Position numbers and translations under genes: made by a program
Source: Yamagishiella unicocca
Taxonomy: Eukaryota > Chlorophyta > Chlorophyceae > Chlamydomonadales > Volvocaceae
Reading direction: 5' to 3'
Assembly: GCA_003116995.1 (NCBI GenBank)
Contig: BDSL01000047.1
Location: 558,001-622,000 of the forward strand
DNA: 64,000 nucleotides
In this document: positions 33,615 to 44,300 of the stretch, piece by piece
Layout: every line of letters starts with the position of its first letter
Numbering within the stretch: position 1 is the stretch's first letter
The notes under the pieces: generated by a model
What the model saw: the letters and a program-made list of their open reading frames with translations, nothing else
What the model was told of the DNA's origin: nothing
Database searches by the model: none

Positions 33615-33890
33615 AGGGACCTAATAAAGTGCCCAACACACAGCCCCTAGGCAACCTACCGTAACGCATCCAAAGTTCACCACGACCCACATGCCGCGGA
33701 TTGCTCCGCACTGCCAGCACAAGCACACGGCCATCGCGTCTATCCACAGCGCTGCCATTTGCACTGCAAGTGCACAAGCATTAGGTCGCGACTGGTCCTT
33801 GTCACAGTCGGTTAGGTTAGTTGTCTGTCGTACACATTCCCGCAGCAAAGTGCGCAGCTCGTTCATGATCCAGGCACATTAACATCCACG
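33615..33890 (+). repeat. Array spacer block, copy before MYND gene 3
   Basis: Same block as at 23220: AAGTGCCCAACACACAGCCC, CACATGCCGCGGATTGCTCC, and AAGTGCGCAGCTCGTTCATG, about 210 bp before the ATG of copy 3. Confidence 0.8.
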
Positions 33891-34100
33891 CTGGTCTAGA
33901 AACTGACCGTTTTATTGCAAGGCACGCATATTGAGGCCTTGCTCCTGTGTTCCTGTCAATAACTGGCCAATCGCCCGTTTGGGCATAGGTTATGGAAGCG
34001 GTTAACGACCAAACGTGTGCTATAACTCTTTTAAAGTTCGTGGCGTCCGAGTAACTGCGAAATTGCGTCGGAACCTCCGTCGGCAGCTGGCTGGTCAAGC

Positions 34101-37100
34101 ATGGTGAACCTTACACCATACCATCTGAGTATCGTTAAAGAGTTGTACAATGCAGCTGAACGGCTTCGTTATGTACCGGTATCGGGGACCGGCTTGCCCG
34201 ACGCCGGCCAACCCGATCCTCCGCCGACCGCTATGCAAGTGGCTGACGACGTCGAATACATATATCGAATCATGATAGTACTCGATGTCCAAGGTGACAA
34301 CCAGGTCGGTGTGGCGCCGCAATTCGTCAGGAGCATCTGCCGAGCCCTGCAGCGCGTATTGGCTGTCTCAGTGCGGAAGCCGGCAACACTCTCAGCCAAT
34401 GGCTTCATTAGCCAAGAAGACCTGACGTATGGCGTGATCACGCGCCATGCTATGGAGCTCAGCTATTTGCTGATGACTGGGGAATTGTGTACGTCGATCG
34501 ACATCACGTGCAGCGCCGTCGTAAACGACTTCGCGCTGACGCTCATGCGCATGCACACCCTCCACTGCTGCAGCCGGCAGCTCGCGGCTATCACCGCCGT
34601 CGCATCGGAGGAGGTGTGGCCCGCAGCATGGACGTCAGCGGCGACAAGGGACGCGGAGGGCGCTGCGGCCGGAACGCGTACTGCAGCTGAGCACACGCAT
34701 CATACCGATAGCCTCAGCGAGCCTGTACGGGAGTACATCGCCGCGGTGTTGTGCGGGGGCGTGCGCCTGCTGCTTGCGCTGTCAGCAGTTGGGCGCGCTG
34801 TGTCCTACGACTATCGCCCGCCACTCGATGCTGGTAGCGTGGATACGGCGACGGGGACAGAGCAGGTGGACATGCCCAGGCGGCGCGCTATGTTGTGCGA
34901 GCTGGCGGCGGCGCTAAGCGACAGCTGCTTATCAGAGCACTTGGTGAAGGCTTGGCTGACGCTGCAGAGCAAGCTCTCAGAGTCGCGGCCCTCTCCGCAA
35001 GAGGCGGATGAGGGCTGGTTGCGCAGCCTCCTACTTGGCGTCCTCAATTTGCATCAGATCAGCCTTTACTGCTGCAAAGAGGAGGGCATGGAGGCAGAAG
35101 TCGCTGTCCTGCAAGGCGTTCTTTCCGGCCGCTGCGTGCAGTGCCTGGTGCTGGCGATGGGGGTGGCGACGTTGCGCGCCGCTGATGGCGGCCCCGTGTA
35201 CGGCATGCCTCAGAAGCTGCTGTGCTGCCTGCCGGTACCAGACCATACGGAACTATGCCACGATGAAGGTTCCAGGTGTTACGTCTTTGGCCATGTCTTT
35301 CACGGCGTTATCCAAGTGTTGTATGTAGCATCAAACAGCACGACGTGTTCACCACCGCTGGGGCGCCGCTCTGCGCTTGCACTGCTGCTGCGGATATACC
35401 GCTTCGCCATGGCATCGATGCTGACGTGGAGACGGCTCCGGGACGCAGAGGCGCAACAGGCGTCGCTCTGTCCACCACCCACCGCAAGTGCCGGCGGGGA
35501 TAGCAGCGACGGCGCCATCCAGCCGCCAGCTGGGTCGCCTGGCCGCAATTGGGCCGTGATGACTTGCGTAGAAGCCCTATACGTGGCTGTGACGTGGCCT
35601 GGGGCAGCGATGACGGTCCTCGCGGAGGAGGAGTATTGGAGGCTGGTGGCTGGCACTGCCCGGGAGCTGCAGGCAGCGGGCTTGAACCGCGGGGACCTGC
35701 ACCTGTTCGCCAGACTGCTGCAGCCGCCACCCGGGTTCGAGCCCGGTTTGCAGCTAGTCGGTAAGTGAGGGGTTGAGACAGGTATTCATATGCGTGTGGC
35801 TTTAGTGCATGCAGTTCGAGTGTCCGCATGCTGGCCGTTGACCCATTAGCGGGGGAGGCGGCATTGGGGTGCGCTCTGGAGGCGTGGTGGATGGGTGGAT
35901 ACAGGGTTGTGCCGGGCCAGGGCGCTTGGGGAGAGAACCCCTACCCCGCCGCACAGCTCGTGGATCGCCGGTCGCCGCTTGCTTGGGATGCACTGAGGGA
36001 CGAGGGATTACGTATCCATTTGGTTGGCTCGCTGCACGTGCAGCTCGTCCTCCCACACGCCAACAAACAAGGCGGCCACTGTACCCACAATCGAGTCTTG
36101 AGCAAATCTGACTCGCAAGCGCAGCCTTCCGAATCTGCTTTTACGTTGAAGCAGCAAGCTGTGCGCGCGGCGGCATTCACTTGTTGTCCCGACTCGTTCC
36201 ATCGTTCGCACGTTCCCGCAGGCCCCTTGCCGCCATCACCTCCGCCCTGGACGGCGGTGGCGCTCAGCGGGGGCCTGCTGCCCTGCCTGGAGCGCCTGCT
36301 GCGGCGGGCGGGTGAGGCGCCTCGCGGCCCAGCAGCAGTTGTCGTGGATGCCCTGTTCAGAAGCACGCGGCAACATCCATGGCCCTTTCTGTGGTCCCTG
36401 CTCGCCTATGGCGAGCCACGCCAGGCGGCGGCGCTGATGGCCACCCTCGGCAAGCTTCTGCGTCGCCTGACGCCGCAGCTGCTCGTCGAGTGTTCAGTGA
36501 ACAGTCATAGGTGGAACAGCCCGGCAGCTGACACAGGGGCGCTAGGCATCTTCGACCTGGCAGTGTCGCTTTCACGCGCCTTGTCTGAGGTGCTGAGCTA
36601 CGGTGTTCTTTGGATGGTGAACACATCCTCGACCGGGCAATCGCACGAGGGCGACAGTCGCGACTCGCCGGCAGCAGCAGCCGCTCAGCAACTCGGCTCG
36701 GTCTTGATGTACGGCGCCTACGATTGGCTGCCGACACTGTCATTGATGCTGCTGGTGCGGCTGAGGTTTCTTAAGCAGTACCTCTGGCCTGCAGATGGAG
36801 TCGACATTGCGGTTCTCAGGTGGCAGGCGAGTCTGACGTTGTTGCTATGTGACGAACCTGTGGCGGCGGCGGTGGCCAGCGGCACGCCCGCCGACGTGGC
36901 GGCGGCGGTGGTGAGCGATGTAAAACGGCTGCTGCTGGATGTGGGCGTGGTTAGGCAGCTGGGAGCGGCCCTGGGCGCCGCGAGGGAGCTGCATGGCAGC
37001 GGCTGCTGGGACGCCATGCACCTAGCGAAGATCGTCGAGTGCTGCGTTTCTGTGGCCGAGTTGTTCCGACCAGAGGTCCAGATGGCAGTCATGCAATCCG

Positions 37101-37732
37101 CCCTTACCCGAGAAGCGGCAGGCGCTGAGGGCGGAAGTGGCGCAGCTGGCAGCAGCACGGGTCGCAACATCAGCGGCAGCGGTCGGCCTGCTCCTGGCGG
37201 GCGCGGTTCGCAAACACGCCGCGGCGGCCGCGGCCGTCGTGGCAGTAGCACTGCCGCTGCTGGCAGCGGTCCTGTCGCTGATGACGGTTCAGCAGCACCG
37301 GCCGCAGCAGGCAGCAGCGCCGGACGTGGAGAGGCCAACGTGTACGGCTGGCTTCCGCACAACTTCCGTTACTTGCAGGAAGCACTGCAGCGTGAGGAGG
37401 ACTGCACAATCGCGGCTTCATGCGCGGGTGAAATGGCAGGGCTGCTGGAGCAGTGGGCCGCAGGCCTGACTGACTCGGCTGCACGGAAGTGCGTTCGACA
37501 TGACTTCTGCTTTGACGTGTCGTTGCTGGTGTCGGCTCGCGGTCTGCTGCGCACCTGCACCCACCGCGGCTGCACCAACCTGGCCGGAGACAGCGAGGCG
37601 GAGCTGCGGCTGCGGGCGTGTGACGGCTGCGGCGCGGCGTGGTACTGCTGCCGGGAGTGCCAGCTGGCGCACTGGCGGGCGGGGCACAGGGAGCAGTGCG
37701 GCGGGCGTCGGAGGCGGGAGGCGGACCGCTGA
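34101..37732 (+). CDS. MYND-finger protein, array copy 3 (intact)
   Basis: Exons 34101-35760 and 36222-37732 join through a 461-bp phase-1 intron (G|GTAAGTGAGG ... CCCGCAG|GC), giving 1056 residues. It starts MVNLTPYHLSIVKELYNAAE and ends with the same MYND finger as copy 1 (CTHRGC, CDGCG, YCCRECQ, GHREQC) followed by a short basic tail. It differs from copy 1 by scattered substitutions and small indels, including a shorter segment before the exon 2 boundary and changes around LRFLKQYLWPADG. Intron and flanks are also highly similar to the other copies, which points to recent duplication or gene conversion. The function is unknown; the finger suggests protein binding. Confidence 0.85.
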
Positions 37733-38936
37733 GGAGCCATTGGGGGTCATGTTCGCCAGAGACGTCACAGCTGGGCGAGAGGCGCTTCCCCAGGCACAGC
37801 ACCTGGCCGCCCAACCGCCGGCACCCCGCCGTCGAGCTCAGCCACCGAGGAGGAGGAGGTCGATGACGACAGTAGTGAGGGCTGAAAAGAGCGGTGGCGA
37901 GGCGTTTTGCGCATTCCGCTTCGCTGTCCGGGATGCCAGTATGCGTGGGGGCGTCTAAGGCATGAACGTGCTAGGTATTGGTTGTAGGGATTAGCGCTGT
38001 AGGCCAGCAGTAGTGTCGGGGAGGTGCATGTGCATGTGCGTGTCGTCCTTGCAGCCGATGTGGGTCTGCGGGCTGGCAGCGATGCTGCAGCCCCTACAGC
38101 GGCCGGCTTGCTGGACACTTGGGACACGCTAGCAAGATGCTAGGACGTGGTGGGGGCCCTCCGCCTGGTAGCTGGTGTGGTGGTGGTGGGTGCGGGAGGC
38201 GATGTTGCAGGGGACGTGACGGCGACCAGGTAGTGCTGCAAGGGCTGCTAGGACTAGAATGGGTTCGATTGCGTGGTTGCAATGTGTACATAACGCCGGT
38301 GTGGGATTTCGAATGTGAGGGATATGTTCCCACCTAATGACCTGACTTATCGTGACAAATATAGTGAGTGAAGAGAATGCAGTTTATCATCGCGACGATG
38401 CTGTCGTAATTGCGTGGAGGCAGATTGCCCCTGATGTGGGTGCCGTACGCGTACGGCAGGAAGCGGTCTGGTTGATAATCGGACCATCTTTGCTTCGGGC
38501 TTGTTAACTGCCGTTTGTGCTTTCCAAGTACAAAGGGGCGCTGTCCCTCTGCCCGGACGGTGGCCTCTCTAGCTCCCAAGCCTGGGATTTCGCTGTAGGC
38601 TGTGCCAAGTCGCCGTCGGCTGCGTTCTAATTGCTAGCGGTCGGTGTCTCTGTGTGCGGTCTGCTGCCAGGACGGTTGGACTTGTTTAGTTCGTGTAGTT
38701 CGTGGCGCGCAGCGACCCCCGGTGCAACATGGGTACTGGCAGCACAGTCGGCCACTAGGGCAATTTTATAACGGGCGGGTGCTCGGTGGTTTGGGATTTG
38801 ACTTGAGGAGGCGACTGGGATCTGAGTGCCGGTCGTAGCAGGCTAGAGCCAGGGGCACGCTGGCTTGGCTTTCTAGGCTTCTCCTGTAAGCTACGATACG
38901 ACAACGACGCCCTGTGAAGGGGGCTTACCGGTATCA
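37733..38936 (+). other. 3' flank of MYND copy 3, with a copy-specific insertion
   Basis: It matches the flank of copy 1, except for about 165 extra bases at 38398-38563 that interrupt a sequence continuous in copy 1 (ATCGCGAC | GCCTCTCTAG). The inserted piece contains the palindrome GCCGTACGCGTACGGC. No gene is visible. Confidence 0.6.
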
Positions 38937-39170
38937 AGTGCCCAACACACAGCCTCTAGGCGACCTACCGTAACCCAAAGTTCGCCGCGACCCACATGCC
39001 GCGGATTACTCCGCACTGCCAACACAACCAGACGGGCCATTAGAACTGCAAGTGCACAAACATTAGGTCGGGGTCGCTCTTATCAGCTCCTATTCCTTGT
39101 CACGGTCGGTTAGTTGTCTGTCGTACAGCATTCCCGCAGCAAAGTGCGCAGCGCATTCATCCACCCACAC
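38937..39170 (+). repeat. Array spacer block, copy before the right relic
   Basis: Same block again (AAGTGCCCAACACACAGCCT, CACATGCCGCGGATTACTCC), immediately before the decayed 5' fragment, so the relic kept its upstream flank. Confidence 0.75.
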
Positions 39171-39830
39171 CATCCACCAACACCGACGCTGGTCTAGGAA
39201 GTGACCGTCCCATTATAAGGCACGCATGTTCAGGCCATGCTCCTGTGTTCCTGTCACGGGCTGGCATATCGCCCGGTTGGACACAAGTTGTGGAGGCTAG
39301 AGCTCCTAAAGCGTTCGTGCGTGTGGTTTCACTCCGTCGTGACAGTTCGTGGCGTCCTAGTACTGGTTGAACTGCGCCGGAACCTCTGTCGGCAGCTGGC
39401 TGGTCGAGCATGGTTATCCTTTCGGAATACCAATTAAGGACCGTTAGACAGTCGTACAATGCAGCTGCACAGCTTCGTTCTGGATCGGGGGCCGGCTCGC
39501 CCGCCCTGTCAGGCCAGGTCAGGCCAACCCGATCCTCCGTCGACCGCTACACAAGTGACTGACGACGTCGAATACATTTGTCGAATCATGGTCCGCTCGA
39601 TGTCCAAGGCGATAACGATGCCGCTGTGGCGCCGCAACTCGTCAGGCGCATCTGCCGAGCCCTGCAGCGCGTGTTGGCTGCCTCAGTGCGGTAGCCGGCG
39701 ATCCTCTCAGCCAACGGCTTCGTCAGCCAAGAAGACCACACGTACATCTTAGTCACTCGCTATGCTGTGCAAGCTGAGCTGTTTGCTGACGGCCGGGGAA
39801 TCGAGGACGTCGGTCGCCACAGGGAGAAGC
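39100..39830 (+). pseudogene. Decayed 5' fragment of the MYND-array gene (right relic)
   Basis: It matches the promoter-proximal flank and the first roughly 400 bp of exon 1 of the intact copies (CTCTGTCGGCAGCTGGCTGG upstream, then AATGCAGCTGCA and the ISxEDxTY region). The reading frame is broken by small indels, and the conserved GTGCGGAAG is GTGCGGTAG, a stop, at about 39693. Similarity fades near 39830. The rest of the gene is absent, so this marks the right end of the array. Confidence 0.75.
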
Positions 39831-41315
39831 GTGTCACACACATTCGAGCTTTGTAATACACCGCCAGCCTCAAACCGCAGCCGGCACCGAGCTCCACAGC
39901 ATGTCGTACACGGGCCCTGACCGGACCCTCGCGGGAAACAACACCCCTCCCCTCGTGGTACTTCATGTGTCTTAGGGTTTTGCACTCGGGGCAACCCGCC
40001 GTCGTGTACCCCCCCCACCCCGATCGCAGCTGATGCACTGGCGTGAAACCACCGCGGGAAATTGTTGGTTGGTAAGTCAGTTGGTCCGGGTCAGCCCGTC
40101 GAGCGGGGGCCCCCGTACGGGGAGGACGAAGAGCCTCCGCGAGACGGAAGGAGCCCCGTGAAGAGGACGCCCCTGACAGGCCTGTGCGATACACGACCGG
40201 ATGGAGATACACGACCGGATGGAGATACACGACCGGATGGTGGCTGGTGGGGTTGCGTCACCAGTGTTCAGTCTCCGCCCCCCGCCCCCTTCCCAGCGTC
40301 CCCCGCTCTCCGCGCCCGCACAATTTCCTTGCTCTTTCGCGCGCGTCTCCTTCGTCCTTACCCGATGCATCGCATACCAGCCTCACGCACGCGCCCATCC
40401 CCCAGCATCCGGCCGCCCAATCCCAGCTTATGTGCCTGCGTCCTTTACCGTTCAAGTTCACAAAAGGATCCGGGGACTAGGAATACCGGTATAGGACAGC
40501 ACACGCACGTCCACATACGGTCGTCTCTTCTCAGCCATGCAGCCGCCAGCAGCAGCAGCAGCCGGCAGCCGCCACACCGGTGCTAGGGGGAGCAGCAAAA
40601 GAGGCAGCCATCACATCGTTGACCCAGCCAGCCTACACCGGCCCACAGCATATAGCTCGCATCGTCTGTCCGCCCCAATATTACCACCCACACCGGTACG
40701 TCCGCCCAACTAGTTGACAGCCATGTGTGAAGCCGCCGCCCGCCCGTCCGGCCCCCAGGTCCCCAGCCGGGAGATGCGCATCAGCTACCGGCCCCTTTCA
40801 GGGCCCGTCAGCGCTCTTACTCCTCCTCGTCGCCTTATTGCCTTATCACCTTCCTGCCTCGCCCCCCATGCTCCCTGCGCAGCCACATGCTCGCTGCGCC
40901 GGACATGTTTAAAAACCCCTCATTTGTACGAGATTTAGCACATGATAAGAACTACGACAACAACAACAGCAGCAGCAGCAGCGGCGCCACAAGCGGCTGC
41001 GCGGCGCGCCTGCAGCCGACTCCGCCCATCGTCCGCCCGTCTCAGACCGCCCCGCGCCGCTTCCCGCAGACCGTCTCTCCAGCACTAACAAGAAACGGAC
41101 TAATGAACCTACAGGCTAACCAACGAACGGAACGGAGCAGGGGGCGCTATCAAGTACATCACCACCATCATCACCACCACCACCACGAGCCCGGGTATGT
41201 ACTGAGGCACACCTTCCGGTAGCGACGTGACGCCGCCGTCAGTCAGATGGTGGGGGCCCTACGGCCCAGTGAAGTGCCCCTACCATGCCGCCAGGGGCTT
41301 TCCTCACAAATCCTA
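39831..41315. other. Intergenic region between the MYND array and the TIR-LRR gene
   Basis: No supported gene. It contains three tandem copies of GATACACGACCGGATG (about 40188-40240), a short AGC run near 40968 and a CAC-rich tract at 41158-41190. It should hold the 3' untranslated region of the minus-strand gene ending at 41316. Several short ORFs on both strands lack domain or splice support. Confidence 0.45.
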
Positions 41316-44300
41316 CTACGCCGCCACCTCATGCTCGACGCCGCCACCGCTGCTGCGAACTTTATCAACGGCGTCAGCCGCGACTCCGTCGCCGCCGCTG
41401 TCGCTGTCGCCGTCCCCGGCCCCCGTCCCCGGCTCCGCAGCGTCGGCCTCCGCGACCGCCTCCGCCTCCCCGCCGTCCTCCTCCCCGCCGTCCTCCCGCT
41501 GCGCCTCCTGGCCGCCACCGCCGTCATCCCCCGCGGCCTTCCTCCCCTTGCTGCCGCCGCCGCTGTCGCTGCTACTACTGCTACTGAGGCTAATGCTGCT
41601 GCTACTGCTGGCCTGCCGAGAAGGCGCCCTGGCCCGGCCGTCCTTCCCGCCAGACTCCGCGTCATCGCCACCGACGACCACTTCCGCCTCCTGCGCTGCT
41701 CCGCCGTACGCGCCATCGCCGCCGTACGCGCCATCGCCGCCGTACGTGCCAGCGTCGCCGTACGCGCCAGCGTCGCCGTCGCCGTCATCGCCCGCTTCCC
41801 CGCCTCGTGCCTCTGCTTGCATTCGCTCAGGCGCCTGCTCGGCCGCCGCATCCTGCTCGCCTTCGTTCCCCGCTGCACTGCCGCTGCCGTCCTCAACCTC
41901 GCCCTCAGCCCCAGCCCCAGCCCCAGCCTCGTCCTGCGTCGCCCCCTCGCCCTCAGCCCCCTCGCCCTCAGCCCCCTCGCCCTCAGCCCCCTCGTCCTCA
42001 GCCCCCTCGCCCTCAGCCGCCTCGTCCGCAGTCGGCTCCACGCCCTCGGCCTCAGTGCCCCCGTCTCCGCCCTTGGCCTTCTTGATGCGAACCACCTCGA
42101 TCGCGTTCTTGCGCTGCCCCGTGTTCCGCACCGCCAGCACCTCCATGCTCTCCTCCGAAGCCAGGTTCCCGTTGCTGCCGCCGTTGCCGCCGGCAGCCAA
42201 CTGAGCCAGCAGCGACGACACAGCGCCAGCAGGCGCGGGCGACTGGGACGCCGCCTCGCCATCCGCACCCTCCGCCGCCGCCGCCGCCGCCGGCGGCGAC
42301 TCGCCTTCTACCTCTCCTGCAGCGCTGGTCCGCTCGGGCGTCCGCGCCGCCGGCGCGGCCGCCGCCGGCGGCGGCGGCGGCCGCGGCTGCGCCGCGGCGC
42401 CGTACGGCGCCTTGCCGCCCCCCCCCCCTCCTCCTCCTCCTCCTCGCTGCATGATCGCCACCGTGCTGACCATGTCAGAGGGGCTGGGGGCGCCGGGTAC
42501 GGGCTTGGGTGCTGGTTCCGGAGCGCACTCCCGCGCCATCTGGTCCGCCTGCATGGACCGCTGCCACTCCGCGTCGTGGCAGCGCAGCGGCCGAGCCAGG
42601 TGCTCCGAGGGCGGCCCGGGCACGGGGGGGGTGCCGCTGGTGGCGGGGCGGGGAGCCGTGATCTTCTTGTAGTGGTCCTGCGGGGACACCGGCAGCAGCA
42701 GCGCCAGCAGCAGCGCCAGCAGCAGCGCCAGCAGCAGCGCCAGCAGCAGTGTCGGGGGGGGGTATGAGATGATCCGCGAATCCACGGTCGACAAAGCGAG
42801 GGCGGTGAGGAAGAAGGCAGCGCGTCGGGGGGGGGGGATTTGTGTTGCCATACCAGATGCTAGGTACTAGGTACTAGGGTTGCTGGCACGACAATGTGGA
42901 CACTGGGTGCGGTCGACAATGTGGACACTGGGTGCGGTCGACGCGTACATCAGGTACCAGCGGCAGGACCGGTGACCCGGGAGGAAAAAGGGACGAGACC
43001 ACACCCTCCCTCACTCCCTCACTCCAGGCACTCCGTCACCTACCGCCCCCACCCCACCCCGACCCCAACCCCGCCCCCGCCTCCAGTTCCCCCTGCCCGC
43101 ACCTCCTGCATGCGCTGCACCCAGTCGGGCTGGTGGCACTTGATGCGCGTCGTGAGGTGCTCCGAAGCCCCGAACACCTTGGGAGCCGCCGCCGGCGGCG
43201 CGGCGCCGCCGCCCTTGCCGGCGTCGTTCCCGCTGCCACCGTTGTTGTTATCGGCGTCGCTGCCGCTTCCTCCTCCTCCTCCTCCTCCGCCGCCCTGGGG
43301 CTCGCCCCCCGCCGGCCACGACTTGTGCACCGCCGGCAGAGCCCCATGTCCGCTGCCGGCGCTGCCGTTCGGCCTCCGGCGCGTCATGGTCAGCAGCGGG
43401 TTGTTCCCCGCCGTCGCCAGCGCCTGCGCGTAGGGCGCCCCGGGTGCGTTCGGCCGCACCTGGCCTATCCCCATCGGCAGCATCTTGAGCGCCGGCGACG
43501 AAATGGGTCGCTGGCTGTGCGGCCCGGGGCTGCTCCGCCTGCCAACGTCATGGTGCTGCACCCCGCCGTAGATCTTGGTCAGCTTGCTCGTGGTGGAGAA
43601 CGAGTACCGGCCGCCGCCAAAGTCGAGTGAGTCGGTGGTGTAGGGGTGGGTCGCAGCAGAGGCGTCCTCGACGGCGCTGCCGCGCCGTGCCGGCGGCGGC
43701 GGCGGCACCGCCGTCAGCATCGTCGGCTTGCCGCTGCCCAGCGGCCAAGAAGGGTCGTACATGGCCGAGGCGGCGGCGACGGCGGCGGTGGCTGCCGCCA
43801 CCGCCGCCGCTGCGGTGCCCGAGGAGGGCGCTCGCGGCGGACTGGTGGCGCACCGCGGGCCCTTGGACTGCACCGGCACCGGGCCGTGCCGGGTCACCGG
43901 CGCACGAACGATCGTGGGCGGCGGCGCCAGGCTGGGCGGGGAGGGCAGGCTGGAGCGGGCGGAGGGGCCGGAGTGGTTGGGGTCCAGCAGGGAGGCGCTG
44001 CTGCCGCCGGCGCCGGCGCCGTCGCCGCGGCGGCCGGCGACCCGCGGCGGCGGCGGGCCGTATCTGGGCACGCTGGGCATGCGGTCGGCCTCGTGGGTCA
44101 TGGAGGGGTGCACGGACAGCGCCTGCATGCGGGCCTGTAGCTCGTCCGAGATGCGGTTGCCGTGAATCTGGGGGGGGGGTCGTAGTCGTGGTAGTTGGAT
44201 TGATGGGGGGGGAAGGAGGGGGGGGAGGAGGGGAGGGCGCGGAGGAGGGCCCCGACCGGGCAAAGGGACCCGGATGGGGGGAGGGAGGGACCCGGCTCGT

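Noticed and set aside
35828..36221. Reading the intron of MYND copy 3 as coding, since the ORF is open through it
   Set aside because: Exon 1 ends GGT AAG TGA if unspliced, and the same GTAAGTGAGG donor and GCAG acceptor are conserved with matching phase in all three copies.
40188..40240. Possible regulatory array of GATACACGACCGGATG
   Set aside because: Only three tandem copies in an intergenic region without a gene in range on the plus strand; most simply a minor tandem repeat.
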